From Siphonodentalium dalli (lineage: Eukaryota > Mollusca > Scaphopoda > Gadilida > Siphonodentaliidae), in assembly GCA_032622095.1 (NCBI GenBank), contig CP136067.1, positions 61,206,893 through 61,270,892 of the forward strand: a DNA stretch of 64,000 nucleotides, in the 5' to 3' direction. Below, piece by piece: positions 19,704 to 31,249 of this stretch. Position numbers and translations under genes: made by a program. Each line of letters starts with the position of its first letter. Within the stretch, counting starts at the first letter, position 1. Under the pieces are notes generated by a model, which worked only from the letters and a program-made list of their open reading frames with translations, was not told the origin of the DNA and did not search any database.

Positions 19704-21325
19704 ATGAAAAAGCGCGTCACGATGAAGCGCCTTGTGCCATATTCAGATAGCGAAAGCGAACGAGATAATAGAAAGAGGGTGCGACTGGATGATGACTGTA
19801 AATATTATACTATAAAAAATCTGACTGATAAATACTCGAGGAAATTTAAAACAGCATCAAAGAAATACAACGTTACATTTCAAGAATTTCATCAACCATT
19901 TCAAACTGTTAACAGAATTTTCAAAGATCTGGTGAACAGTTTGAAAGATGAGTGTGATGCAGGACCAAAAGATCCAATGAGAATTTCCATCTTTCATCCA
20001 GGGCTAGATCTAGGGATTCACGTCCCGTTCACTGAAGCAAAAGGCATGACGGGTGAATTATTGCTTGACAACATAGAAAAAGTTGCACAATCGAACAAAA
20101 AATTCAAAATTCATGACGGACAGATGACATTTGACATCACTGTCACGCATATGCCTACAGGGACCGCAAGACATACCTTACATTATGGAGCATTCGGTGA
20201 ACAAAATCAAATGAAAACAGTAAAGAAAAGTATTCTTCTGATTCAGAACGCAGAAGACAACATGTGTTTTGCGAGGGCTGTTGTTGTTGGTATGTGTAAT
20301 GCTGACAAAAATGATACCGCTGAATGGAAGCAACAATGGAAACGGATTACGAGACCAGCAAGAACTCCACAACGGGAAGCTGCAAAGTCATTGTTGGATA
20401 AAGTGGGGTTATCACACGACACCAGTTGCGGGGTTGAGGAATACAGGAACAGCTATATCCGCAGTATGTTATAAAAATACATAATCAATTTGCTGACGAA
20501 GGCTTTCTTTTTCAACCACCACCAGTTGGGAAAGAAAGTAAAGTTGTCCATCTATATTTCAATGACAACCACTACGATGTGATCACAACTGTCACGGGAT
20601 TCCTTGGATGTGGGTATTACTGTGAACACTGTGATGTCGGTTCGAACAACAGATGTGATCATTTGTGTCCATACAAGTGTATGTGTTTCGAGGGTCAGAT
20701 ATGTCCCTTTGAACGATGGATACAATGCATCAAATGTAAGAGGACTTTTAGAAGTAAACAATGTGTCGACAATCATTTGAAAAAATCACCAAAACATGAC
20801 AAAACTATTTGTGATATTATGATACACAAATGCCAGAAATGTGGGGTTGAAATCGTCACACGAAAGTAGAAAAGACATATCTGTTCGGGAACAAAGAAGT
20901 GCAACTACTGTAAGGAAATCGTCGCATCAGATCACAGATGTCATATCCAACAGTACCAAAAGAGAGAAACACAGAAAGAAGTAAAGGTACCATTCATATT
21001 TTTTGATTTTGAATGTCAACAAGATACTGGTGTTCATATACCCAATTTTATTCGTTTTGCTCAATATCAAGACAGGATTTTCAATGAAAAAACTTTGAAA
21101 TTCGAAGAGGTGACGAGAATATATGGATACATTATTCTCCGAGAACCATGTACAATTTTCACTGCTGAAAAGTTATTTGAAGAAAAAGTGTCTTTGGATT
21201 ATATTCTAAAAACCACTAGACCTATTTCAGATTTAGATAATGAACTCATATGGACAATTGGAATAATCTGGAGTTATGGTGATTTTTCATTAAAAATAAA
21301 AAAGGTTGATTCCGAACAATCCTAA
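19704..21325 (+). pseudogene. Protein-primed family B DNA polymerase, N-terminal part, broken
   Basis: In Polintons this polymerase replicates the element by protein priming. The first frame (ATG 19704 to stop 20472) includes the CFARAVVVG segment seen in Polinton polymerases. Another frame resumes near 20490 and runs to 21325, with an in-frame stop at 20867-20869. This part carries the HYDVITTVTGFL block, a series of C-x2-C pairs (YYCEHC, IQCIKC, HKCQKC, KCNYC) and the Exo I motif FFDFECQQ (Asp codon 21005, Glu codon 21011) with the following HIPNF. The remaining exonuclease motifs and the whole polymerase/palm domain are not recognisable. A frame break, probably with a small deletion, lies near 20470-20490. 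The gene is dead. The assignment rests on motif order and the neighbouring packaging ATPase. Confidence 0.75.
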
Positions 21326-21335
21326 TCAGTCTTAC

Positions 21336-22021
21336 ATGATCTGTCCCAGGGTAAAGATGGACGAATCATTGTTGTTCAAACATCCCTGTAACATTTTCAT
21401 ATCCGGGCCAAGTGGTTGTGGTAAAACATATTTTGTTAAGAAATTAATTGATAAATTGAATTGAATATAAAGATGATTTGTTCAAACCTGTTCCATACAA
21501 AGTCGCTTGGTGTTACAAATAATGGCAAAATACCTATAGTCAGATGCAAGAATTTCACAATATTCAATTTATAAATGGAATACCGGATGATGACAATGAA
21601 CTTGTCGATGACACAGACTTACCGCACCTCGTCATTTTTGATGACATGTTAGGTGATAAAGATGAAGAAAAAATTATGTTGTGGTATTACAAGAAAAGGA
21701 CATCACAAAAATACGTCTGTTATTTACATAACCCAAAACATGTTTCAGAAATCTAAAGCGAGTAGAACTTTGAGTTTGAATACACATTACATGGTATTAT
21801 TTCAAAGTGTGCGTGATAAAGGCCAAATAAAAATTCTTGCCTCTCAAATGCAAATACCTCATTTAATGCAAGCAAATGATGATGCAACTTCAACCAATCA
21901 TGGTTATTTACTACTCGATTTTCACCCAAAAACGGATAAATCGTTGAGACTTAGAACTGATATTTTCCATCGTTGGCTCACAAATGACGACCGAGGTGCG
22001 GTAATTTATTCATCGGTATAA
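21336..22021 (+). pseudogene. FtsK/HerA-type genome packaging ATPase, two frameshifts
   Basis: This ATPase family pumps DNA into capsids of Polintons, adintoviruses and related viruses. Frame one (ATG 21336 or 21357) holds the Walker A motif GPSGCGKT (Lys codon 21423) after a FKHPCNIFIS lead-in and stops near 21463. Frame two (21544-21756) holds the Walker B stretch LVIFDDM (Asp codons 21640 and 21643). Frame three continues from about 21690 to 22021 with GHHKNTSVIYITQN and LSLNTHYMVLF, the conserved C-terminal half. Two frame changes, near 21463-21510 and near 21690, break what was about a 225-codon gene. It begins 11 bp after the preceding frame ends, as in compact viral operon-like layouts. 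No remnant of protease or capsid genes follows. Confidence 0.8.
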
Positions 22022-22058
22022 AAATAAGTGTATCAACATAATATTTTCATTTCCAATC

Positions 22059-22516
22059 ATGGAGTCGCACGAAGCAGTGTTGAGTGTATTTTCGACTATA
22101 GCTAAATTAATACTTGATGATCACTTAAAGCTTCCAAAGCAGACACGAACATTTCTGCAAAAACACAAAAAGGAGCTGAAAAAAATAGCTGACAGTAGAC
22201 TCATATCGATTCAAAAAAGAAAATACTTTTAAAAACTGGTGGAGGCGGATTTCTCGGTGGAGTTTTGATCAGAAGTCTTCTCAGACAAAAAGAAAATAAA
22301 TCAATTGCACGAGTTAGATCAAATAGAGTAAATGCTAATAGAGTAAATTCTACAATTGTACAGCGAACTACTCCAGTTAGAGTAAATTCTACAATTGCAC
22401 AGCGAGCTACTCCAGCTAGAGCAAATTCTACATTTGCTAGATTTCAACCACTCAACGATAATCGTCCGCAACCAATTCCATCAGTTCAGATGCAGAAGCA
22501 GAACATTCCCCGTTGA
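22059..22516 (+). pseudogene. Small basic protein with Gly-rich hydrophobic segment (minor virion/core-like), frameshifted
   Basis: The frame from ATG 22059 reaches a stop at 22230-22232. A one-base change of frame there continues through TGGGGFLGGVL and on to 22516. The N-terminal half is Lys-rich (FLQKHKKELKKIADS), then comes the Gly-rich hydrophobic block, then a region with an imperfect tandem repeat of about 60 bp (RVNSTI and similar units). Small proteins with a basic helix plus a Gly-rich hydrophobic stretch are common beside Polinton/adintovirus packaging and capsid genes and have been likened to adenovirus core or pX-type proteins. That comparison is from general knowledge; the exact family is uncertain. 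Confidence 0.5.
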
Positions 22517-22536
22517 TTCAACGATACTCAAAAATT

Positions 22537-22614
22537 ATGAATCTTTCAAACCCATCGAAATTAGCTTTGATGGCATTTGATCGTAATTTTAATAAACGTA
22601 AAAGTAAAAAGTAA
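22537..22614 (+). CDS. Possible 25-codon basic frame at the Polinton edge
   Basis: ATG 22537 to TAA 22614 encodes a short Lys/Arg-rich peptide ending NKRKSKK. It may be the tail or head of a further Polinton gene, or chance. AATAAA at 22590 overlaps it. Coding status is doubtful. Confidence 0.2.
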   Translation: MNLSNPSKLALMAFDRNFNKRKSKK

Positions 22615-25194
22615 TTCAGTCATTTGACATTCAACTGTTGAAGAGTAAAGATTTCGAAAAAAAACTCCACAGATTAAAAAATATGGTAGTTTTGTAATGG
22701 CTATGAATCAGGCACCAACTCATTTTCGGAAAAAAAATGATAAAAGATGCCCCAAAGAGTGAATTCTTGCATTTCTGAATAGATTTGTACATCCATGGGT
22801 ATGATGTGTTGCTGGTTCCGTGTGCTCCATTCTGTCGATTGCCTGTCGCATACGTGGCGCTTATGTAGTGTCTGTGAGTGTAGTAAGTTTTCGCCCTTCC
22901 TTTCGGCTATCCAATTGCCGATGTACCACGTATTACGGAGCTGCATGGTTATTGTGGCATCCTCTGTTGAGTTCTTCTTTAGACGGAACTGGGATGGATG
23001 AAGCTTGGATGGAGTTGCCTACGGAATTATGTAATGACTTAATATTAACGTGGGTGGAGCGAGTGATGTATGTTGGCGATGAAGATCAAGTTGGTGTATG
23101 TGCGCGTTTGCTGACTGTTTCTGCATTTAAAATACTTTTTCTGATGTGCATGGTGTGGTGGATCAACCTGGGATATATCGGCTGATGTGCGCTTATGAAC
23201 TGTCAATATATAACGTCGTCCGGGAAGGGTGGCGTTGGTGTGCTACATGTATAGCAGTCTTCACCCAATGGCTGATCATGTGTTTGGAGTGGCTAGGCTG
23301 GGTGGTAGTTGATTGCTGAAGTTGGCGTTTCTGTTGGCACGACTGAATTTATTGAATCCCTTGAAATGAGCGGTCAGTAATTGGGGCTGAGAATATAAGT
23401 ATGCTGTCCAGCACACACGATAACTTTCTAATTAGTCTGAATTATATATCCACTACTGTGGCGCCCAAGGTGCTCTGGTGTATTTCCAAAACTGGGTGGA
23501 TAAACTGAACACCAGAAAGTCGTTGATAGAGTATATGGATGTGCGTGTACGTGTAGTTCTGGTGACTTTCATATAGGGTGATTCAATTGCTTGAAATGGA
23601 TCCCATGGACATAGTCACAGACGAATAACGGATAAATACCGTCAAGGCAACAGCATTAAGTCTCATGAATATATGTGTTTTGAATGTCCTTCAACGATAA
23701 ATTCGCTATAAAATCAAAAATTATAAGGGTGACGAAAAGTAACAAATCCGTATTAACGGGCTACTGTTCGTGGAGTGGATTCCGCATACCATTAACCATC
23801 TATGCATCATTATTTGTAAATGAAAGTGGTGTATGTCCTAGAAGCGGGAATGACAATAAATAAAAATATCAAACCAATGTAAACATTCAGAACGTTAGAC
23901 ATGCACAGTGATACCTGACTGAAATATTAGGCATGTTGGGACTACATGTACTTATAACATCGAAAGACTGATGATTTATATATATGTATGTCAAAAATAA
24001 TTAACCAGTTATGTCACTGCATGAATAATATAGAATACTAACATATTAAAACTGATATGTACCCTGTTTGGGAAACGGAATATAGTCACCAAGCAACTGG
24101 GTGGTTATTCATCTACTCAATTACAATATTATAGTCTGCTTTGCATTGCGAAGGTTGGAGTTTTATATAAACATATCTATATAGTTTAAATATTATAAGG
24201 TATCGGCTTCGATCATAATTTAGATCCATATTGTTCCACGTGTGGAGAAGACTCATACACGTAGAATTCTTCAGACATTGCCAATATTGAAATAGAACAA
24301 GATGGAACTAAGAAATTATATCCACTTGAGTTATAGACTAATATGGTTTCAGTCCCCAATGTGCATGAAAGCAGATGGAACAAGTCAGTTCTCAACACAA
24401 CTCACTTTCGCGTACTTCGGACAACAAATAACCGTGTTTTACGGCATTATTGTTCGAGATATCGCTTCGGTGCATGTTGCAACCATCTTGTAGAGAATTT
24501 AATTCCGGTTCCAACGGTACCCCAACGGACGTTTTGTACCACTATGGTACTTAGGACAGATTGGAACTCAGGAATACAGTAACAATGTCAACTATTTAGC
24601 AACGCCCGGGTTTGACCACGACAACGACGATTGTGCGACTCGTTGAACGTAATTTTCATTTGTATACGACGTATCTGACACCGACCGGCAGCTTAATTCT
24701 GCATGTAAGCCCTTTATCTAAGTTTGTCATAAAATATCACGTATAATAAGGTCGCAGAATCGTTAAACTGCCGTAGCACGACGGTTGTCAAGCCGAAGAA
24801 TCGTGAAATTGGTCGCAGAATCGTCAAAACGATTGTGCCGTGTGAATATATTCTATACGAGTTGGTATTTTAATAACTTTCTCCAGGGGCCTGTGATCAT
24901 ATACACAATATTGATGCATTATTGTATCTACAATCTGTCGACATTCATTTTGTAAACTGTACCTGAACCGGGTGTAGACTTGACCATCGTGTCGAGACGG
25001 TCAGATGTAAGTTGTACCGACACAATTCTCCGCACACGTAAAACATAAAATATGCGTAGCGCGAGATTTGATTCGTTTTGTTGTTTTGGAACAGTTTGTC
25101 GTCGATGATAATGTATACCTGTGCAGTGCAACCATATATGCAAAATAACGACGTTTGAATGAATTTTTGTACGAGACGTATTTTATGTACTATC
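22615..25194. other. Non-coding DNA beyond the Polinton remnant
   Basis: No domain recognised. The 121-codon frame at 22820-23185 and others overlap in several frames. About 24940-25025 is an inverted relative of 41041-41120 (shared TACAACTTACATCTGACCGT), a dispersed repeat. The rest appears unique and AT-rich. Confidence 0.4.
24940..25025 (-). repeat. Dispersed repeat, second copy at 41041-41120
   Basis: The reverse complement shares ACTTACATCTGACCGTC, GACACGATG and TTCAGGTACAGTTTACAAA with 41041-41120. The other copy sits just outside the satellite array. Confidence 0.75.
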
Positions 25195-25462
25195 TCATAT
25201 ATATTTTGAAGACCTCTGTCTGTCTGTCTGTCTGTATGTTTGTCTGTATGTTTGTCATTTATACAAATCTACGATTCTCGACCGATCGGGACGAAACTTG
25301 GTGCATGTGTGTAGTTTGACCAGACGGTGGACGTTGTCGTATTGCCGAGCCCGTGCGGCGCCCGCTTCGCGCATGCGCAGACGAGATATCGGAAACGGGT
25401 GGAGCTATCGACTTGAAATTTGGTTTCTGAATAGCCCGGACAACGTCGGGCTCATCGGCTAG
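25195..25462 (+). mobile_element. Helitron-like element, copy 1
   Basis: Begins TCATATATATTTTGAAGACC and ends with a hairpin (AGCCCGGACAACGTCGGGCT, 25434-25453) followed by CATCGGCTAG. A 5'-TC, a 3' hairpin about 5 bases before a terminal CTAG and insertion before T are Helitron hallmarks. Non-coding. Confidence 0.65.
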
Positions 25463-26130
25463 TCTCCTATATATTTTGAAGACCTCTGTCTGTCTGTATG
25501 TCTGTATGTATGTATGTCATTTATACAAATCTACGATTCTCGACCGATCGGGACGAAACTTGGTACGTGTATGTAGTTTGACCAGGCGGTCGTCGTTGTC
25601 GTATTGGCGGGCCCGTGCGGCGCCCACTTTGCGCATGCGCAGACGAGATCTCGGAAACGGGTGGAGCTATCGACTTGAAATTTGCTATGTGAATGTATCT
25701 TGCCCCGGATACGAATTTTATCGGGTCGCCGAGCCCGTGCGACGCCAGCTTCGCGCATGTGCAGACGAGATCTCGGAAACGGTGGAGCTATCGACTTGAA
25801 ATTTGGTATGTGAATGTATCTTGCCCCGGATACGAATTTTATCGGGTCGCCGAACCCGTGCGACGCCAGCTTCGCGCATGCGCAGACGAGATCTCGGAAA
25901 CGGGTGGAGCTATCGACTTGAAATTTGGTATGTGAATGTATCTTGCCCCGGATACGAATTTTATCGGGTCGCCGAGCCCGAGCGACACCAGCTTCGCGCA
26001 TGCGCAGACCAGATCTCGGAAACGGGTTGAGCTGGTTTTTGAATAGCCCGGACAACGTCGGGCTGGGTAGAGCTATCGACTTGAAATTTGTTTTTTGAAT
26101 AGCCCGGACAACGTCGGGCTCATCGGCTAG
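25463..26130 (+). mobile_element. Helitron-like element, copy 2, with ~122-bp minisatellite
   Basis: Same start and same hairpin + CTAG end as copy 1, directly head-to-tail with it. Inside, a ~122-bp unit repeats about three and a half times between 25590 and 26035 (CGACTTGAAATTT at 25671, 25792 and 25914). Each unit carries GCGCATGCGCAGACGAGAT. Long open frames on both strands here come from the repeat, not from genes. Confidence 0.7.
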
Positions 26131-26597
26131 TCTACCATATATTTTGAGACTTCCGTATATGTGTATATCCTTTATAGACTCGAAAACGGCTCGACCGATT
26201 GAGTCCAAACTTGCTATCTAAGGGTAAAAAGCCACGAGAAGTGCCATCGCAGAACGTCTGAGAACGTCCGAGCACTCCTTCGCCCTGCCACCGTCGTTGG
26301 AATTGATGGGTTAATGATTAAGGAGCGTTCGTATCTGCGGTGTCGTTGTTAAAGAGCGTTTATATACACGAGTATAAATACTGCTCAATCGACCGTCTCG
26401 GAAACTGGGGATATCGAGACGAAATTTCATACTTAGGGCTTCCAAGGGACGGGGGAGATTTACGTCGGGTCAGTTTGTCCGCCTGAGGTGACCTTCACCT
26501 TGAAACGGGTACCCACTAAATGACCTTGGGCGATATCTCGGGTCGTCAGCGGTGACATCGACGTGAAATTTGTTATGTATGGTCAACTCGGGACAGG
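26131..26597 (+). mobile_element. Helitron-like repeat, second subfamily
   Basis: Starts TCTACCATATATTTTGAGAC directly after the previous CTAG and contains the CTCGACCGATTGAGTCCAAA block found again near 27310 and 45785 (minus). Its own 3' hairpin is not evident, so it is likely truncated by the next copy. Confidence 0.5.
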
Positions 26598-27204
26598 GAA
26601 TATTTTGTATATATATTTTGGGAAATCTGTGTGTGTGTGTTCGCGATGGACTCAAGAACGGCCAAGCCGATTTCGATGAAACTTGGTATGTGGGGGTTAC
26701 TTTGGCCTGGGAGTGGCATGGGCCTATTAATTTGCCCGTGCGACGTGACCTTGAAACCGGGTCATTACAAGGTCAAACGCCCGAGTATCACGGGATTTCG
26801 ATGAAAATTAGTGTCTATGGATACTTTCGTATGGGGAGTGTCGTAAGCCTATTCGTTTGCCCATGCGACGTGACCTTGACCTTGAAATCGGGTCAATTCA
26901 AGGTCAAGTCGCGATTTTTTATGGGATTTCGACGAAATTTTATACGTATGGTTACTTTTGTCCACTGAGTGTTTTGGACCTGACCTTGACTTTCAAAATG
27001 ATCAATTCGAGGTCAAATCGGGTAAAACCGGATGGATTTCGACGGGTACTTTTGTCGGTTACTTTTGTCCGGGCAGTGTTTTGGACGGGTCAAATCGTGA
27101 CCCCACCTCACCTTGACCTTCAAAATGGACAATTCAAGGTCAAATCGGGCAATTCGCCGAAAAGCAGAGGGTAAACAGCCCGGACGAAGTCGGGCCACCT
27201 GCTA

Positions 27205-27205
<1 letters not shown>
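26598..27205 (+). mobile_element. Helitron-like element, copy with TCAAGGTCA tracts
   Basis: Begins near GTATATATATTTTGGGAAAT and ends AGCCCGGACGAAGTCGGGCC (27178-27197) then ACCTGCTAG. The body has periodic TTCAAGGTCAA and TGACCTTGACCTT blocks and GTGCGACGTGACCTTGA segments. Confidence 0.65.

Positions 27206-27285
<80 letters not shown>
27206..27285. repeat. (TA)n microsatellite
   Basis: About 40 uninterrupted TA units immediately after the Helitron CTAG terminus. Typical of insertion into AT-rich target sequence. Confidence 0.95.
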
Positions 27286-27290
<5 letters not shown>

Positions 27291-28035
27291 GTTTTATAGA
27301 CTTCAAAACGGCTGGACCGATTGAGTCCAAACAGTGTCATCGCACCGCTTTGCAGGCGGTCCGAGCACCCATTCTCCCTCCCCCTGTCACCGTCCTTGGC
27401 AGGGAGTGGTTAACGCAATAACGCTCCTTAATTGTCCATATTTGGTTTTGTTAACCGAATAACGCTCTTTATTGCCTTGGGGTTCGCCTACGACTGTTTG
27501 CGAGCTAATTTTCCATATTTGGTTTTGTTAACCGAATAACGCTCTTTATTGCCTTGTGTTTTCGCATACGGCTGTTTGCAAGCTTTCCGGAAATTATCTG
27601 TTCTCCGCATTCTGCGACGTGTCGATTGGTCAGTAATTATCCAGGTGGGGATGTGGAGTCGAGATTGCTTTGTTCGCTCAATCGGGACGGGGAATACTTG
27701 AAACGGGTATCCGCAAAACACCTTCGGTGATATTTCGGGCATCAGCAGCAACGTGAAATTTGTTATGTATGGTCAACTCAGGACGTGATATTGACCTTCA
27801 AACGGGTACCTGCAAATGATATTTCGGGCATCATCATGCTGTCGGCGTGCCTGTACGGGGTTACCTTGAAAAACAAAAAATAATGGATCGACCAAATCCA
27901 TGGGTCGAATCTCGCCAGTGGCGTGCTAATCTGCAAATCGTGTCCAATTTTGCATGCGCCCGTGTCCTTGCTCATATACGCTCATATAGTCATGTTTCTG
28001 ACAAATGCCGCCAGTGGCGGGATATTCTGCTGGTC
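27286..28035 (+). mobile_element. Degraded Helitron-like repeats
   Basis: Contains another CTGGACCGATTGAGTCCAAA block, a ~76-bp tandem duplication (TCCATATTTGGTTTTGTTAA at about 27436 and 27510) and blocks shared with 48880-48950. No terminal hairpin + CTAG is left. Confidence 0.5.
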
Positions 28036-28718
28036 TAATATATATTTTGGGACTTCTGTCTGTCTGTTTGTTAGCAATGGCCGGGAAAACTGCCGGACGG
28101 ATTTCGACGAAATTTGATACCTAGGGGTACTTTTGTCCAAATCGTGACCCCGACCTGGCCTTGACCTTCAAAATGGTCAATTCAAGGTCAAATCGCGCCT
28201 TTCGAATAAATTTGATACCTATAGTGGTACTTTTGTCCGGGGAGTGTTTTGGACGGGTCAAATCGTGATCCCGACCTGACCTTGACCTTCAAAATGGTCA
28301 ATTCAAGATAAAATCGCGCCTTTCGACGAAATTTGATACATAGGGCTACTTTTGTCCGGGGAGTGTTTTGGACGGGTCAAATCGTGACCCAGACCTGACC
28401 TTCAAAATGGTCAATTCAATGTGAAATCGCGCCTTTCGACGAAATTTGATACCTAAGGTTACTTTTGTCCGGGGAGTGTTTTCGACGGGTCAAATCGTGA
28501 TCCCGACCTGGCCTTGACCTTCAAAATGGTCAATTCAACGTCAAATCGCGCCTTTCGACGAAATTTGATACCTAGGGATACTTTTGTCCGGGGAGTGTTT
28601 TGGACGGGTCAAATCGTGACCCCGACCTGACCTTGACCAGCTATTTGAAAATTGGTATCTGAAGTCCGGATGAAAGCAGAGTGGAAACAGCCCGGACGAA
28701 GTCGGGTCACCCTGCTAG
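28036..28718 (+). mobile_element. Helitron-like element with ~119-bp tandem repeat
   Basis: Starts TCTAATATATATTTTGGGAC and ends CAGCCCGGACGAAGTCGGGT, then CACCCTGCTAG. A ~119-bp unit carrying GGGGAGTGTTTTGGACGGGT repeats at 28240, 28359, 28471 and 28591. Confidence 0.7.
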
Positions 28719-28734
28719 TAGTATATATAAGGTT

Positions 28735-30814
28735 AATTTCTGGAGATATTTTACTCCAATCTTGAAATAATTGACATATATTTATCTTGTATATGCAAGG
28801 TGTCATAAGGGAGCATAGACGTACCTCTGGTAACTCTTAAGTCTTCTGTCGTGAAAAGTGCGACTGCATCCAAGAAAAATTTAGGTGTAATCGATTCTAG
28901 CATGGGGTGGTTAAATTCCCAGGTTTTGTACTGGTGGAGTATGATCTCTATGGGTGTTAGCCAGAGTAGAGATTCGTGGTATGATCAAGGTTATAATACA
29001 CCAAATGCTGTATCTGTATATGTCTGTGTCTCTAGTGGTTACGTCCTAGTGACCAAAGCTGGCTTTTACAGGACGGTAGAGTGAATTTCCCCTGGCACCC
29101 CAAGCTAGGATCCTGGCAGCTGAATGGTCAATGATACATGGATGAAAAGGCACGAAAAAATGCCCAAACGTGTTTCTCGACGAGAAACATCAAGTACTTT
29201 TGGACACATTTTCGTGTGTCTAAAAGGACGTTCTTTAATTTTTTTTATACTCGTGTAGGGTCAACTCTTTCCTGCGAATACAGGCCAGCGGGATTAATTT
29301 GTTTAACACTGAGGCCTATGCAAATCATTTGGTGTACTGTAACCTCACAAACAGCACAAGCACGATAGGGGAGAACACTGTCAACTTTATGGTACCGACG
29401 TGTATGTAGAGTGACCTCGCTTTAGTCACTAATCGTGATATATCAGCACTTGCAATGTACTGTTTGTCTCATTTTAACGTGACCCTCTGACCAGAATTCT
29501 TGTTTCAAGCCAACCAGGACAAATACCATGTCATGGCAAATACCAGCATCTATTATATTGTGTTATATATTCTGATATTTACTCATATACTTAGAGGATA
29601 TTACTTGGTTGGTTTGACATTAGGCTAACCACGGTAAACAAGTTACACCATATTTATTAATTATATCGCCTCTAAGCAACTGACAACTTTTTCAAATGAG
29701 TGACATAATCAATACTGCCAATGACTGTTGATATGCTGTCAGACTCACACTTGGTGGCATATCATTGGTCCCTGTGAATTAACAAAATTAATAATTTGGA
29801 TTGTTAGTTATAATGGGCCATTCTGGGCCATTTATATACATGACAAATTGTGACGCAGGCATGGCATATATGGGTTATTAGTAACACATAGGTATGGGAT
29901 ATTCCACACAGAGCTGTCACAGCAAACATATTTAATTTCAATTATAGCTGCTATAATTACTTTATACTCACCTTTGGCCAGCTTTGTGACATTCCGTGTT
30001 CTCGTATATCTCAGATATCTGAGTATCTGCAGTTTACATATGTTCTGGATTTTAGAGTGATTTAAAACCAAATTTTCTATGGGGACACCAGGTACCCCTG
30101 GAGATGTTATAATATAAAAAAATTCATATTTGTTTTTTAAATTGAGCAAGAAGTTCAATCTGGAGTTATGTCACTGGCTCCGCCCACATTTGACCCAGTG
30201 ACCTCATTTGAGCAGATTTAAATCCCAGTAACGAAGAACACTTCATACCAAATATGAACCAATTTCATCAGATGGTACTTGAGAAGAAGTCGTTTTAAGG
30301 AGGCGCCCTATCCGTGAATTTTCAAAAAAATCTCAATGTCTTAACTATCAATTTGAAGTGAAAACAAATCATTATCCTTCATAACCAATGTATGCTATAG
30401 TATTATAACAAAACATGTTTACCCTCACAATATAAGAGATATGTTTGAATGATGTAAAAAAAAAAGTAGTTAAATAAACAAACTAATTTCTCATGTAGGT
30501 CACCAGAGGTGTTTGCAGGAATTATGTGCAACAAAAAAAACACACTGCATTATCTATCTTAGTATATCACGCCATGGGAACCGGTCCTGCTAGAAACAAT
30601 TACACCTGTTTGGATCTAGCCAAATCGATTACATCTGACCGTCCGATACGCGACAGAATTAATTATTCTAGGATGCAGTCACAATTTTCATGACCGAAGA
30701 CTTACGAGTTGGCAGTGCTACGTCTATGCACCCTGATCTGACACCTTGCATAATTATATAAGATAATTTTTTTGTCAATTATTTCAAGATTGGAGTAAAA
30801 TATCTCCAGAAATT
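28735..30814. mobile_element. DNA transposon-like element with ~145-bp inverted ends
   Basis: 28735-28875 is matched in inverted orientation by 30660-30814. Shared blocks: GGAGATATTTTACTCCAATC, TTGAAATAATTGACA, GCAAGGTGTCA and GACTGCATCC. The interior has no recognisable transposase. The 77-codon frame at 28851 overlaps the terminal repeat, and the segment 28927-28990 recurs at about 61635-61700, so it belongs to a repeat family. Confidence 0.75.
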
Positions 30815-31249
30815 CGCCAAACAGTATACAGAAAATACGCCTCGTATAAAAATTCCTTCAAACATCGTTATTTTGCATATATATATGGTTGACTGTACAG
30901 CCAAAAGTTATAGTAGAGGCTCTTATGTACTCCCGTGTGCACTTTGTAAATAAATATAGCGACTATGCCAATGACGTTGCTTGATATCTCAGGCACCAGA
31001 AAACAAATGTTAGACACCTTGGGGTCGCGACTGGGTGGATTTATGACGTCATCAAGATGGCCGCCATACACAATTTCTCAGTATGCACTGAGTCAGTTTG
31101 ATCAATATCTACTTGTGAATTTATTATAGAAATTTGATTATCTCACCACTGACGTGAAACTAATACCCCATACTTCCATTTGACAGAAAAAGTGGCCACC
31201 ATAAACCAAGATGGCCTCTTGAATCATTAACCGATGTTTGAAATTTGTA

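Larger units (their letters stand above)
18482..22614 (+). mobile_element. Truncated Polinton/Maverick (adintovirus-like) copy
   Basis: The segment starts with about 65 bp resembling the terminal repeat of the 12524-14028 element but lacking its first ~20 bp. It then carries a small unknown gene, a divergent zinc-knuckle gene, a protein-primed family B polymerase fragment, an FtsK/HerA-type packaging ATPase and a small basic protein. Polymerase plus packaging ATPase is diagnostic for Polintons and related adintoviruses. Integrase, protease and capsid genes and the distal terminal repeat are missing, and every large gene is broken. It is a 3'-truncated, inactive endogenous copy. Confidence 0.8.

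Noticed and set aside
22820-23185. 121-codon frame beyond the Polinton
   Set aside because: No domain, Cys/Ser-rich shifting composition, overlapping frames on both strands; a missing capsid gene was considered but no motif supports it.
25531-26208. A 225-codon minus-strand open frame and overlapping plus-strand frames
   Set aside because: It follows the ~122-bp tandem unit of a Helitron-like element; similar frames appear on both strands in every copy.
27140-27340. Frame of alternating Tyr/Ile
   Set aside because: Translation of the (TA)n microsatellite.
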